Source: G965227875 sp965227875 (GTDB lineage Bacteria > Pseudomonadota > Alphaproteobacteria > Rhizobiales > JAJFHC01). From it: DNA of 64,000 bases. The DNA is taken from NCBI GenBank assembly GCA_965227875.1, contig OZ245783.1:2294001-2358000 (forward strand). Direction: 5' to 3'. This document shows, in pieces, positions 7,087-15,779 of the stretch (its first letter is position 1; every line of letters starts with the position of its first letter). A model generated the notes under the pieces. That model did not search any database. It worked only from the letters and a program-made list of their open reading frames with translations, and was not told the DNA's origin. A program made the translations under genes and the position numbers.

Positions 7087-7140
7087 ACTGGCTCGGCTTG
7101 CATGCGCCGTGCCCGAAGCGAAGCGAGTTAAATCAAACTC

Positions 7141-7587
7141 CTACCGGGCAACCCGCCAACGATTGCGCCGGTCAGCCCCTATTGCATGAGCCTCTGACAC
7201 GGCAAGCCCGCGCTTTCGTAGCCGTTCAAGAATGTTCCGAATACGGTTCTTGAGTAGCTTTCGCAGCTTCTCATCTGTACCGATCCACGCCTTGCGGTGA
7301 ATGACGATATTCGCAATGTCGTCTGTCGTGAACGGACCTTGTTCCGTTCTCAGGAGTTCCATGATCGTGCGGGATAGTTCGCCATGTGCAAACAGATCCG
7401 CCGTGGTCTGGTTGCGCTTGCTTTCGATGAGCGCCAGATCGCCCTGATAGCCCAAGACTCGGAGCGTCGCGTCTACATGGACGATATCAGCACGGACTCT
7501 GACCAGCTTCCTCTGGAGTGTGTCGGCATAGCCTGACAACTCCGACCGGCGCTCTATCAGCGCGTCTATAACCCTGGGATCAGCCAT
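7141..7587 (-). CDS. Hypothetical protein with N-terminal helix and C-terminal winged-helix-like region
   Basis: 148 residues from the ATG at 7587 (MADPRVIDAL); a TTG two codons upstream is less likely. The first 55 residues are a long helix (ALIERRSELSGYADTLQRKL) of coiled-coil type. The C-terminal half (ELSRTIMELLRTEQGPFTTD, then LLKNRIRNILERLRKRGLAV) looks like a winged helix and ends in a basic RRNRWRVAR tail. That suggests DNA binding, but I know no named family. It is the last gene of the island; the core genome resumes at 7660. Confidence 0.6.
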   Translation of the reverse strand: MADPRVIDALIERRSELSGYADTLQRKLVRVRADIVHVDATLRVLGYQGDLALIESKRNQTTADLFAHGELSRTIMELLRTEQGPFTTDDIANIVIHRKAWIGTDEKLRKLLKNRIRNILERLRKRGLAVSEAHAIGADRRNRWRVAR

Positions 7588-7601
7588 GCCCAAGCATACG
7601 A

Positions 7602-7620
7602 AAACGGCGGGAAACCGCCA
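7602..7620 (-). terminator. Rho-independent terminator of the ggt operon
   Basis: On the minus strand GGCGG-TTTC-CCGCC forms a 5-bp GC stem (7619-7606) followed by GTTTT. It lies about 40 bp beyond the ggt stop codon. Confidence 0.55.
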
Positions 7621-7659
7621 CTCAAGGCTTGGTGCTCTCGCTACCTAATGCCGGACCAC

Positions 7660-9147
7660 TCACACCACCGCGAAAACGCCCTCCCGCCGCGGGTCGCCGG
7701 CGCCGTCGAACGAACCGTCCGCCCGGCGGGTGACCATGTGCACGCCGCCGAAGAACAGGTTGCGCGCGGGCCATGCCCGATGGTCGGGGAAGCGGGCGAC
7801 GAGTTCTTCACGGTCCGCAAGGCCCGCCACGTCCTCGAAATCGAGATGGCCGTCCTCCACGTGCAGCCGCGGCGCTTTAACGGCCGCCGCCGCATCCAGC
7901 CCGTCCCCGGCATGGCGCGCGATGACCTGGTAGACGGCCGAACGGATCCGGTTCGATCCGCCCGAGCCGAGCACGCTCACGCGGCCGTCCCCGAAACGCA
8001 TCAGGGTCGGCGCCATCATCGAGGCGAGCCGTCGGTCCGGCCGCCAGTTGTGGAAACCGTCGGGCATCAGGTCGGCCTCGCCCAGCAGGTTGTTGACCAT
8101 GAAGCCGCAGCCTGACGCCACGTGCCCGTTGCCCTCGCCGTTGGACACCGTGGCGGCCGCGGCATTGCCCTGCGCGTCGATCACGCTCACATGGGTGGTG
8201 CCGCGTGGTGCTGCGAGGCCTGCAGGCTCGTGTTCCGCCGCGTGGCCGATCGCGGCGAGGATCGCGGCCGGGTCGGCCCGGTGCACGGCCTTCAGCCGGT
8301 CGGCCTCCGCCAGCGCGCGGGCGGTGCCGCCGTCGACGCTGGCCTCGATCATCGCGGCGATGAGCGCCCCGCCGGCCGAAGGTGGAGGGTTGAGGAAGAC
8401 TTGCGCTCCGTTGAAGCCGAATGCGAGCGGCGTGCGATCGGCCACCGCGTAGGCGGCGAAGTCTTCGGGCGCCAGGTGGCCGGCCCCGGCCTGGCCCTCG
8501 AGCATCGCGTCTGCGCAGGCGCCGGACAGGAAATCGTCGAATCCTTCCCCGGCCAGCCGTTCGAAGAACCCGCCCAGATCCGGGTTGCGAAAGGTCTCGC
8601 CCTCGCGTGGCAGCCGGCCCGGTGCCGCGAAGAGATCCCGCGCGCTCTGCGAGTGCGCGAGGATCGGTTCAACCACTTTGGCAAGGAAAGCCTGGAACGG
8701 CGTCACCGCGAGGCCGTCCCGCGCGGCCCGGATAGCAGGCGCGAGAAGATCAGCGGCCGGACGTGAACAGTAGCGCGCGTGGATGTGGGCGAGGCCGGGC
8801 AGCATGCCGGGCGTGGCGGACGCGCCGTAGCCCACGTGAAATTCCTGGCGCGCCGTCCCGAAATCGGCGAAGACGCTGCGGAACTCCGTCGCGTCCACCG
8901 CCCGCTTCCTGCGCGGCGTCTGGCCAAAGAAATCGACGAGATGAGGCCGGTCCTCGTCTGCCCGGAGCGCCATCAGGAAACCGCCGCCGCCGGGCGACGC
9001 GAGCACCGGTTCCGCCACGCAGGCCATGGCCAGCCCGGCCACAACGGCGTCGAACGCGTTGCCGCCCGCCCGCAGGATCCCGGCCGCCGCCGCCGCCGTG
9101 GCCTCGTGTCCGGCGGCGACCGCTCCGCTTGCCTCTGTCCCCGTCAC
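7660..9147 (-). CDS. ggt: Gamma-glutamyltransferase family protein
   Basis: Ntn-hydrolase that would remove or transfer the gamma-glutamyl group of glutathione and related compounds after self-cleavage into two subunits. 495 residues, shorter than periplasmic GGT (about 570). It starts MTGTEASGAVAAGHEATAAA with no signal peptide, so it is probably cytoplasmic. The N-terminal AGGNAFDAVVA and the SPGGGGFLM loop are typical. The nucleophile should be a Thr in PRGTTHVSVIDAQGNAAAAT near residue 318. The glycine-rich VLGSGGSNRIRSAV segment near 405 is the usual substrate loop. The start overlaps the stop of the upstream gene 9144-9914 by 4 nt, so the two are translationally coupled. Substrate unknown. 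Confidence 0.9.
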   Translation of the reverse strand: MTGTEASGAVAAGHEATAAAAAGILRAGGNAFDAVVAGLAMACVAEPVLASPGGGGFLMALRADEDRPHLVDFFGQTPRRKRAVDATEFRSVFADFGTARQEFHVGYGASATPGMLPGLAHIHARYCSRPAADLLAPAIRAARDGLAVTPFQAFLAKVVEPILAHSQSARDLFAAPGRLPREGETFRNPDLGGFFERLAGEGFDDFLSGACADAMLEGQAGAGHLAPEDFAAYAVADRTPLAFGFNGAQVFLNPPPSAGGALIAAMIEASVDGGTARALAEADRLKAVHRADPAAILAAIGHAAEHEPAGLAAPRGTTHVSVIDAQGNAAAATVSNGEGNGHVASGCGFMVNNLLGEADLMPDGFHNWRPDRRLASMMAPTLMRFGDGRVSVLGSGGSNRIRSAVYQVIARHAGDGLDAAAAVKAPRLHVEDGHLDFEDVAGLADREELVARFPDHRAWPARNLFFGGVHMVTRRADGSFDGAGDPRREGVFAVV

Positions 9148-9914
9148 GCGGCGTCGCCCTCTACCCCGCGTGCCTTTTTCACCAGCGCGACAAGGCAGTG
9201 GCGCGCGCCCGCCGGGCTGTCCAGCGGGTGCTCGAAGTCGAGCCGCACGGTGCGCCCGTCAAGCGCCAGGTCGCAGCCCTCCGCATCGAGCCCCGTCATG
9301 CGCCAGGGCCCGCGTGCCTCGCCCAGCAGCGCGGTGGCGTAGAGCGCGACGGCGTCGTCGTGATCCTCGTTCATGTGGCCGACGATACCGGGCTCGGCCT
9401 GCGCGAACGCGTCCGAACGCGCTTCTTCGATCATGAAGTCGCCGCCGCCTATCGTTTCTATGCGGCCGAATCCGCCGATGAAGTGGGCCTGGTCCACGTC
9501 GATCCGGTAGAACGAGAAGTCGGCGAACCCGGCATAACCTTCCGCTTCCGGGTGGCGCGCGAGGAACCTCGCGCGGGCCAATGGCGTTTCATCCTCTACA
9601 ATGGTGCCGATCAGCGTCACCCGTGCGCCTTCCAGCGGGTCGCCGCGTTCTCCGGACGCGTCGAGCAGCAGCGAGACCCGGTTTGAGGCTTCGAGGTTGC
9701 GCGTGTGCCGGGCCAGGCGCGAAAGCAGCAGGACGGGCCGTGCGTCGGCGAGGGTTGCAACCGTCACGAGCGAGGCATAGGGTGCGCCCGTATCGACATC
9801 GGTCGTGGCCAGAGCGGCCTTGGAAACCCGCCTCGCCACGGCGCGCGCAGCGCGCGCGGTGCCGGAAGAGTCCGGCAGGCCGGATGGCCCGAAACCGGGT
9901 GTTTCATTGTTCAT
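9144..9914 (-). CDS. HugZ-like pyridoxamine 5'-phosphate oxidase family / DUF2470 protein
   Basis: 256 residues. The N-terminal split-barrel domain (residues about 20-165, KAALATTDVDTGAPYASLVT then VLLLSRLARHTRNLEASNRV) is the FMN/haem-binding fold of the PNPOx superfamily. The C-terminal DUF2470 domain has VGHMNEDHDDAVALYA near 175-190. This two-domain order matches HugZ-type proteins implicated in haem use or degradation. Haem binding here is inferred from the family only, and no haem uptake genes are nearby. First gene of a two-gene operon with ggt (4-nt overlap); divergent from chvI. Confidence 0.8.
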   Translation of the reverse strand: MNNETPGFGPSGLPDSSGTARAARAVARRVSKAALATTDVDTGAPYASLVTVATLADARPVLLLSRLARHTRNLEASNRVSLLLDASGERGDPLEGARVTLIGTIVEDETPLARARFLARHPEAEGYAGFADFSFYRIDVDQAHFIGGFGRIETIGGGDFMIEEARSDAFAQAEPGIVGHMNEDHDDAVALYATALLGEARGPWRMTGLDAEGCDLALDGRTVRLDFEHPLDSPAGARHCLVALVKKARGVEGDAA

Positions 9915-9945
9915 GGTGTTTCGGACCCCATTTCAGGCGTGAACC

Positions 9946-9966
9946 CGCCGCCCGCAGCGGGCGGCG
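9946..9966. promoter_or_regulatory. Strong GC palindrome in the hugZ-like/chvI divergent region
   Basis: CGCCGCCCGC-A-GCGGGCGGCG is a perfect 10-bp inverted repeat around one base. Terminators are not expected between divergent genes, so it may be a protein site or a transcript insulator. No T-run follows on either strand. Confidence 0.35.
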
Positions 9967-10075
9967 ACATTTATGGTAATGCACTTTGTGACGGTTTAGA
10001 ATGACTGCCACAATTTGCCCCAGATCACGGAATAAAGAGCAAATGAGCGGGGGAAAACCAGTTCACGGGAAAAAA

Positions 10076-10774
10076 ATGGCTACGATTGCTCTCGTTGATG
10101 ACGATCGCAATATCCTGACGTCGGTGTCGATGGCACTGGAATCGGAAGGCTATTCGATAAACACGTACACCGACGGCGTGTCAGCCCTCGCGGGCCTGCA
10201 GGATCTGCCGCCGGATATCGCCATTCTCGACATCAAGATGCCGCGCATGGACGGCATGGAGCTTCTCCGCCGGCTGCGCCAGAAGTCGGAAATGCCCGTC
10301 ATCTTCCTCACCTCCAAGGACGACGAGATCGACGAGCTTTTCGGCCTGAAGATGGGCGCGGACGATTTCATCAAGAAGCCGTTTTCCCAGCGCCTCCTCG
10401 TCGAGCGGGTCAAGGCCGTGCTGCGGCGCGCCCAGGTGCGCGATCCCCAGTCTGCACGAACCGAGGCCGTGAAGGTGATCGAGCGCGGCAAGCTCGTCAT
10501 GGACCCCGACCGCCATTCCTGCACCTGGGACGGCAGGCCGGTCGTGCTCACCGTCACCGAGTTCCTGATCCTGCAGGCGCTGGCCCAGCGCCCCGGCATC
10601 GTCAAGAGCCGCGATGCGCTCATGGACGCCGCCTATGACGATCAGGTCTATGTCGACGACCGCACGATCGACAGTCATATCAAGCGGCTGAGAAAGAAGT
10701 TCAAGGCGGTCGACGACAGTTTCGACGTCATCGAAACCCTGTACGGCGTGGGGTACCGGTTCAAGGAGATCTAG
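10076..10774 (+). CDS. chvI: Response regulator ChvI
   Basis: OmpR-type regulator of the ChvG/ChvI system, which controls envelope, acid-stress and host-adaptation genes in alphaproteobacteria. 232 residues from the ATG at 10076 (MATIALVDDDRNILTSVSMA). Earlier ATGs at 10001 and 10043 exist, but this start aligns with known ChvI. Receiver domain: acidic pocket DDD at 8-10, phospho-acceptor Asp52 in AILDIKMPRMDG, Thr in FLTSKDD, Lys in DDFIKKPF. The C-terminal winged helix includes LTVTEFLILQALAQRPGIV and DDRTIDSHIKRLRKKF. It is followed after 7 bp by chvG. No pckA lies divergently upstream here, unlike many rhizobia. Confidence 0.95.
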   Translation: MATIALVDDDRNILTSVSMALESEGYSINTYTDGVSALAGLQDLPPDIAILDIKMPRMDGMELLRRLRQKSEMPVIFLTSKDDEIDELFGLKMGADDFIKKPFSQRLLVERVKAVLRRAQVRDPQSARTEAVKVIERGKLVMDPDRHSCTWDGRPVVLTVTEFLILQALAQRPGIVKSRDALMDAAYDDQVYVDDRTIDSHIKRLRKKFKAVDDSFDVIETLYGVGYRFKEI

Positions 10775-10781
10775 ATGCCGG

Positions 10782-12932
10782 ATGGCCGTTGAGACCCGCA
10801 ACAACTCGTCCTCCGGGCCTCGACTCGGTGCTGTCCTGCTCCGCACGGTGGGCAATTCCGCACGTGCCGTCGGGCGCGGTCTCTCCTCCGCGTTCATGGC
10901 GTTCAGGCGTCTCCTTGGCCATGTCCCGGAGGCCGATCTCGACGATCTGAGCAAGGCCTCGGCGCGCGCCGCCGACACGCACATGCCGGCGCAAGCCGAG
11001 GACGATGCGGAAGACGCCGCGCCGCCGCGCGAAGGTGGCCTCAGGGCCCGACTCCTGCAGGGAATGCGCCGGCTCCTGTCGTCGAGCCTCACCCGGCGTA
11101 TCGTGTTTCTCAACGCCGCCGCGCTTTTCCTGCTCGCCTCCGGCATACTCTATCTCAACCAGTTTCGCGCCGGCCTGATCGATGCGCGTGTCCAGAGCCT
11201 GCTGACCCAGGGAGAGATCATCGCCGGCGCCATCGCGTCCTCGGCGAGCATCGACACCGAGTCGATCACCATCGATGCCGACCGCCTGCTCGATCTTCAG
11301 CCAGGCGAGACCATCTCGCCAGTCGAGGACGACAGCTCGCTGGAGTTTCCCATAAACCCCGAGCGCGCCGCGCCCATCCTGCGCCGCCTCGTCCTCCCGA
11401 CGAAGTCCTGGGCGCGCATTTACGACACGGACGGCGAGCTCATCGTCGACTCGCGCAACCTGGCCGCCCGCGGCCAGATCCTGAGTTTCGACCTGCCGGT
11501 GAACGAGCCCGAGGCACCAGGCTTCTTCACCGCGCTCTGGGACCGGGCCGTGGCGCTCCTGTTCTCCAGCGACCTGCCGCTGCTCGATGAATCCCTGTCC
11601 ACCAACGGCCGCAGTTTTCCCGAGGTGGTGGCGGCCCTGAACGGCGCGTCCGTGAGCATCGTGCGCGCGAACGAAAAACACGAGCTCATCGTCAGCGTGT
11701 CGGTTCCGGTGCAGCGCTTCCGGGCCATCCTCGGCGCGCTCGTCCTGTCCACCCAGGGCGGCGACATCGACGCCATCGTGCATGCGGAGCGGTGGGCCAT
11801 CCTGCGTGTCTTCCTCGTGGCGCTCGCGGTCACGGTCCTGCTCTCCATCCTGCTGGCGGGCACCATCGCCGAGCCCATGCGGCGCCTGGCGCGTGCCGCC
11901 GAGCGAGTGAGGGTCGGCAGCAACAAGCGTGTCGAGATCCCCGATTTCTCCGCCCGCGGCGACGAGATCGGGCACCTGTCCACGGCCCTGCGCGACATGA
12001 CGAATGCGCTCTACAACCGTATCGACGCCATCGAGAGCTTCGCTGCGGACGTCGCCCACGAACTCAAGAACCCGCTCACCTCGCTGCGCAGTGCGGTCGA
12101 GACGCTGCCGCTCGCCCGCGACGACGAAGCGCGCGAGCGGCTGGTGGCCATCGTGCAGGACGACGTCAAGCGGCTCGACCGGCTGATCAGCGACATCTCC
12201 GACGCGTCGCGGCTCGACGCCGAACTGGCGCGCGCGGAGGCCGGCCCCGTGGATATCGCGGAACTGCTCGACGCGGTCGTCGCCATTTCGACCGAAACCC
12301 GCAAATGGAACGATCCGCGCTACCGCCTGACCATCGACCGGACGGGCGGCGGCGCGCGCGATTTCGTCGTCGATGGCCACGACAGCCGGCTCGGCCAGGT
12401 CATCCGCAACCTGCTCGCCAATGCCAGGTCCTTCTCGCCGGCTAACGGAGAGGTCGTCGTCCATGCCCGCCGGCTCGGCGACAATATCGAGATCCGCGTC
12501 GAGGACGACGGCCCCGGGATCCGGCCGGAGAACCTCTCCAAGATCTTCGACCGGTTCCATACCGACCGTCCGGGTGCCGACCAGTTCGGCAAGAACTCCG
12601 GGCTCGGCCTCAGCATTTCGCGCCAGATCGTGGAGGCCCATGGCGGCCGCATCTGGGCGGAAAACCGTCATGGCGACCGCGACCGCCATCTGCCCGGCGC
12701 CCACCGCGAGGTGCTCGGCGCCCGGTTCGTCGTCAGCCTTCCGTCCGCGGACGGAAACAGGGCCAAGCCGCGGGAGTCCGAAGACACCGGGGATTACGCC
12801 ACCCTCGGCGATCGCAGCCGCGGCTGGATGCGCCGGGCCTGGGGGCTAGTCAGGTCGACCTTCGGCCGCATTCCCTTCGGCCGCGCCGTGGACGCGGTCA
12901 GGCGGTTCGTCAATCCGCACGGACATGACTGA
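10782..12932 (+). CDS. chvG: Sensor histidine kinase ChvG
   Basis: Membrane partner of ChvI. 716 residues, longer than the usual roughly 600 because of an extra cytoplasmic N-terminus (about 100 residues) and a C-terminal extension past residue 660. TM1 is near 108-125 (IVFLNAAALFLLASGILYL). A periplasmic sensor region follows, then TM2 near 345-365 (ILRVFLVALAVTVLLSILLA) and HAMP. The H-box DVAHELKNPLTSLRSAVETL has its His near 426. The ATPase domain has an N-box (NLLANARSFSP), DDGPGI and GLGLSISRQIVEAHGG. It overlaps hprK by 8 nt. Confidence 0.95.
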   Translation: MAVETRNNSSSGPRLGAVLLRTVGNSARAVGRGLSSAFMAFRRLLGHVPEADLDDLSKASARAADTHMPAQAEDDAEDAAPPREGGLRARLLQGMRRLLSSSLTRRIVFLNAAALFLLASGILYLNQFRAGLIDARVQSLLTQGEIIAGAIASSASIDTESITIDADRLLDLQPGETISPVEDDSSLEFPINPERAAPILRRLVLPTKSWARIYDTDGELIVDSRNLAARGQILSFDLPVNEPEAPGFFTALWDRAVALLFSSDLPLLDESLSTNGRSFPEVVAALNGASVSIVRANEKHELIVSVSVPVQRFRAILGALVLSTQGGDIDAIVHAERWAILRVFLVALAVTVLLSILLAGTIAEPMRRLARAAERVRVGSNKRVEIPDFSARGDEIGHLSTALRDMTNALYNRIDAIESFAADVAHELKNPLTSLRSAVETLPLARDDEARERLVAIVQDDVKRLDRLISDISDASRLDAELARAEAGPVDIAELLDAVVAISTETRKWNDPRYRLTIDRTGGGARDFVVDGHDSRLGQVIRNLLANARSFSPANGEVVVHARRLGDNIEIRVEDDGPGIRPENLSKIFDRFHTDRPGADQFGKNSGLGLSISRQIVEAHGGRIWAENRHGDRDRHLPGAHREVLGARFVVSLPSADGNRAKPRESEDTGDYATLGDRSRGWMRRAWGLVRSTFGRIPFGRAVDAVRRFVNPHGHD

Positions 12933-13380
12933 ACAGGTCCACGGAACCGCCGTGCGCCTGTCGCGCACCGGCGTGCTGTTTCGCGGCGCGCCGGGGAGCG
13001 GAAAGTCCGACCTCGCCCTGCGCCTCCTGGATGACGGAGCCCTCGACGCCGTGCTCGTCGGGGATGACAGGCTGGAGATGTCCGCCGATGCGGGACGGCT
13101 CGTCGCCCGGGTGCCGGCGACCATTGCCGGGCGGCTGGAGATCCGGGGTATCGGCATAGTCCGCAAACCCTATGTCGGATCCTGCGGGATCGGGCTGGTC
13201 GTCGACCTTGTGCCGCAAGGCCAGGTGCCGCGATGGCCGGACCGGGACGCCGACCGGGTGACGATTTGCGAAATCGGGATCGGGCGGATATGTCTTGCGC
13301 CGTTCGAGGCGTCCGCGCCGGCCAAGGTCCGGGCGCTCGTCATCGCGCTCGAACAGGACGGATTCGCCGAGAACCTGTGA
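12925..13380 (+). CDS. hprK: HPr kinase/phosphorylase, short alphaproteobacterial form
   Basis: 151 residues, only the C-terminal kinase domain of Firmicutes HprK. It is expected to phosphorylate HPr on its regulatory Ser and link PTS state to metabolism. Walker A is GAPGSGKSDLALRL at residues 21-34. The downstream RLEIRGIGIVRKPYVGS segment is the HprK signature strand-loop. In this order (chvI-chvG-hprK) the identification is firm. No rapZ follows: the next 161 bp hold no gene before the EIIA gene. Confidence 0.9.
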   Translation: MTEQVHGTAVRLSRTGVLFRGAPGSGKSDLALRLLDDGALDAVLVGDDRLEMSADAGRLVARVPATIAGRLEIRGIGIVRKPYVGSCGIGLVVDLVPQGQVPRWPDRDADRVTICEIGIGRICLAPFEASAPAKVRALVIALEQDGFAENL

Positions 13381-13541
13381 AAAGGGACGTTCGGAAAACC
13401 GTCACAAACGGTCTTTGGCGCAGGTGCGCCGGATGGTATGGTTCGCGCCTGTTGAGGGTGCTTGAAGGGGAGATTGCGGCAGGTGATCAGCACAACCGGC
13501 GAAATGCCTGAACCGCTTCCGGTTCGAAAGGAAACAGCCCG

Positions 13542-13940
13542 GTGATCGGCCTTGTGCTGGTGACCCATGGGCAGCTGGCCGCCGAGTTCCGGTCCGCCAT
13601 GGAGCATGTGGTCGGTCCGCAGGAACAAGTCGAGACCGTCTCCATCGGTCCCGACGACGACATGGAACAGCGGCGGACGGAAATCCTCGAGGCGGTCTCG
13701 CGCGTCAATTCCGGCGCCGGCGTCATCCTGCTCACCGACATGTTCGGCGGCACGCCGTCAAACCTGGCGATTTCCGTCATGGAGGACGCCAATGTCGAAG
13801 TGCTGGCCGGGGTGAACCTGCCCATGCTGATAAAGCTGGCGAGCGTGCGTGCGGAAGTCGGCCTCGAGGAGGCCGTCGACCAGGCCCAGGAGTCGGGCCG
13901 CAAGTACATCAATGTCGCGAGCCGGGTCCTGCAGGGGTAG
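13542..13940 (+). CDS. PTS EIIA component, mannose-type
   Basis: 132 residues from a GTG, preceded by AAGGAA. MIGLVLVTHGQLAAEF places the phosphorylated His at residue 9. The LLTDMFGGTPSNLA loop near 64-78 is the other hallmark of the EIIA-Man fold. No sugar permease is nearby, so this is the regulatory alphaproteobacterial form, receiving phosphate from HPr and acting as a signalling protein. It lies 5 bp upstream of the HPr gene. Confidence 0.92.
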   Translation: MIGLVLVTHGQLAAEFRSAMEHVVGPQEQVETVSIGPDDDMEQRRTEILEAVSRVNSGAGVILLTDMFGGTPSNLAISVMEDANVEVLAGVNLPMLIKLASVRAEVGLEEAVDQAQESGRKYINVASRVLQG

Positions 13941-13945
13941 TTCGC

Positions 13946-14245
13946 ATGGACCACGTCTCGCGAGATACGTCCGGCGACCGGCTCGAGCGCACGTTCACAA
14001 TCGTCAACGCCAAGGGGCTCCATGCTCGCGCGTCCGCCAAGTTCGTGCGCTGCGCCGAGCGGTTCCGGGCCTCCGTGGAGGTCACCCGCGACGGCCAGAC
14101 CGTGGGCGGCACGTCCATCATGGGGCTTATGATGCTCGCCGCCTGCTGCGGCTCGACGATCCGGGTATCCGCCTCCGGCCGTGACGCGGGAGAGGCCCTC
14201 GACGCCCTCGAGGCCCTGGTCGCGGCGAAGTTCGACGAGGAGTAG
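13946..14245 (+). CDS. ptsH: HPr family phosphocarrier
   Basis: 99 residues, slightly longer than classical HPr (about 88) because of a short N-terminal extension. NAKGLHARASAKF puts the phospho-His at residue 26. GGTSIMGLMMLAA puts the HprK-target Ser at residue 57, so both phosphorylation sites are present. It passes phosphate from EI (not in the window) to the EIIA encoded just upstream. Last gene of the chvI-chvG-hprK-EIIA-HPr run; the converging LysR gene begins 25 bp on. Confidence 0.94.
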   Translation: MDHVSRDTSGDRLERTFTIVNAKGLHARASAKFVRCAERFRASVEVTRDGQTVGGTSIMGLMMLAACCGSTIRVSASGRDAGEALDALEALVAAKFDEE

Positions 14246-14270
14246 CCGCTTCTCCCGCTTCGGCGCTGTT

Positions 14271-15176
14271 TTACGCCTCCGCCTCCGCCAGTTCGTCCTT
14301 CAGTTCTGCCGCCACGAAGTCGATGAACGTGCGCACCCGCGCCGGCACGTGGCGGGTCGAGGGGTACAGCGCGTGGACGTCCAGCGGCTCGGGGGCGAAG
14401 CCGGCGAGGATCTCCTCGAGCCGGCCCGCGGCGATGGCGTCGCCGGCGATGAAGCAGGGCTGGATGATGATCCCCATGCCGGCTTCGGCGTAGACGCTGA
14501 TGGCATCCCCGTTATTGCACCGGATTCGCGGCTTGACCCGGATCGAGACCGGTTTGCCCTCGCGCCGGAAATGCCATGTGTCGCCGGCCGCGGCATAGGT
14601 GTATCCCAGACACTCATGTCCGGTCAGGTCTTCGGGCGTCTCTGGCCGGCCCGCCTTGTCCAGGTAGGACGGTGCGGCGCAGGTCACCAGCCGGATCCGC
14701 CCGAGCTTGCGCGCGATCAGGCTCGAATCCCCGAGCCGCCCGATCCGGATGACGAGATCGAACCCGTCCTCGACGAGATCGACGGTACGGTCGCTGAGGT
14801 CGAGATCCACGGTGACGTCGGGATACTGCGCGGCATAGGGCGCCATGAGCGGTGCGATTCGCCTGGTCCCGTAGGAGACCGGGGCGCTGATCCTCAACCG
14901 TCCGCGCGGGCTCACCGTTTCCGCGGCCGCTTCGCCGTCGGCTTCCTCCACCTGTTCGAGGATCGAGCGCACCCGCCTGAGATAGGCGGCGCCGGCGCCC
15001 GTCAGGCTGAGCCGGCGGGTCGTTCGGCTGAAGAGACGCGTGCCCAGATCCTGTTCGAGGTCCATGACGTATTTCGACACCATGGTCTTCGACATGTCGA
15101 GCACGCGGGCCGCGCCGGTGAAGCTGGATTCCTCGGCGACGCTCACGAAAACCGTCAGGGCGCGAAACTTGTCCAT
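14271..15176 (-). CDS. LysR-family transcriptional regulator
   Basis: 301 residues. The N-terminal winged HTH is typical (FRALTVFVSVAEESSFTGAA then RRLSLTGAGAAYLRRV). The C-terminal periplasmic-binding-like effector domain starts near 90 (RGRLRISAPVSYGTRRIAPL). It is divergent from the DoxX and extradiol-dioxygenase genes, which are its likely targets. The 138-bp gap between them contains an inverted repeat (15197-15224). Inducer unknown. Confidence 0.88.
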   Translation of the reverse strand: MDKFRALTVFVSVAEESSFTGAARVLDMSKTMVSKYVMDLEQDLGTRLFSRTTRRLSLTGAGAAYLRRVRSILEQVEEADGEAAAETVSPRGRLRISAPVSYGTRRIAPLMAPYAAQYPDVTVDLDLSDRTVDLVEDGFDLVIRIGRLGDSSLIARKLGRIRLVTCAAPSYLDKAGRPETPEDLTGHECLGYTYAAAGDTWHFRREGKPVSIRVKPRIRCNNGDAISVYAEAGMGIIIQPCFIAGDAIAAGRLEEILAGFAPEPLDVHALYPSTRHVPARVRTFIDFVAAELKDELAEAEA

Positions 15177-15196
15177 TTATTGTCCTGCCATGGCTT

Positions 15197-15224
15197 ACAA
15201 TATGTCAATCATTCGAAGTATTGT
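15197..15224. promoter_or_regulatory. LysR-type operator candidate
   Basis: ACAATA (15197-15202) and TATTGT (15219-15224) form an inverted repeat with a 16-bp centre in an AT-rich patch. The patch lies between the LysR gene start (15176) and the DoxX start (15315). Position and symmetry fit autoregulation plus control of the divergent operon; the arms are short, so this is tentative. Confidence 0.4.
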
Positions 15225-15314
15225 GCATTTTTTCGGACAATCTAGATATGTCCCATCGAAGTCATTCAACCGGGGCGCGATCGGATGGTCGGCCCTCCAC
15301 GGGAGATTATCCAG

Positions 15315-15734
15315 ATGAACCAGCACGCATTGAACGATCACGCCGCTTTCCTACTGCGCATCAGCCTCGGCGTCATGGCGATCGCCCATGGCGCTCTCAA
15401 GGTCTTCGTCTTCACCATACCGGGTACGGTCGCCTTTTTCGGGTCCCTGGGTTACCCCGCCATTCTCGCCTATGCGGTCATATTTGCAGAGATCGTCGGC
15501 GGCGCGGCGCTCATCGCCGGTGTCTGGACGCGGATCGTGTCCCTGGCGCTTGTTCCCATCATGATCGGCGCCACCCTCGTCCATGCAGGCAATGGCTGGG
15601 TTTTCTCCGCCGAAAACGGTGGCTGGGAGTATCCTGCCTTCCTGACGGTGGCCTTCGTCATCCAGGCCATGCTGGGCGGCGGCGCCTACGCGCTGCGGCG
15701 TGACCCTGTCGGGGCACGCCTCGCCACCGCCTGA
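15315..15734 (+). CDS. DoxX family membrane protein
   Basis: 139 residues from the ATG at 15315 (MNQHALNDHAAFLLRISLGV). A longer frame begins at 15285 but has no better start signal. Four hydrophobic segments are visible: near 14-31, 44-66, 72-90 (LALVPIMIGATLVHAGNGWV) and 100-120. AHGALKVF and FFGSLGYPA match the DoxX pattern. The role of DoxX proteins is poorly defined (redox or quinone-linked membrane functions). Here it is coupled with an extradiol dioxygenase under a LysR regulator, a common trio. Confidence 0.83.
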   Translation: MNQHALNDHAAFLLRISLGVMAIAHGALKVFVFTIPGTVAFFGSLGYPAILAYAVIFAEIVGGAALIAGVWTRIVSLALVPIMIGATLVHAGNGWVFSAENGGWEYPAFLTVAFVIQAMLGGGAYALRRDPVGARLATA

Positions 15735-15779
15735 CCTGGCACCCGCTACCCTTTCAACCGGCACCCGGAGAACCGACAC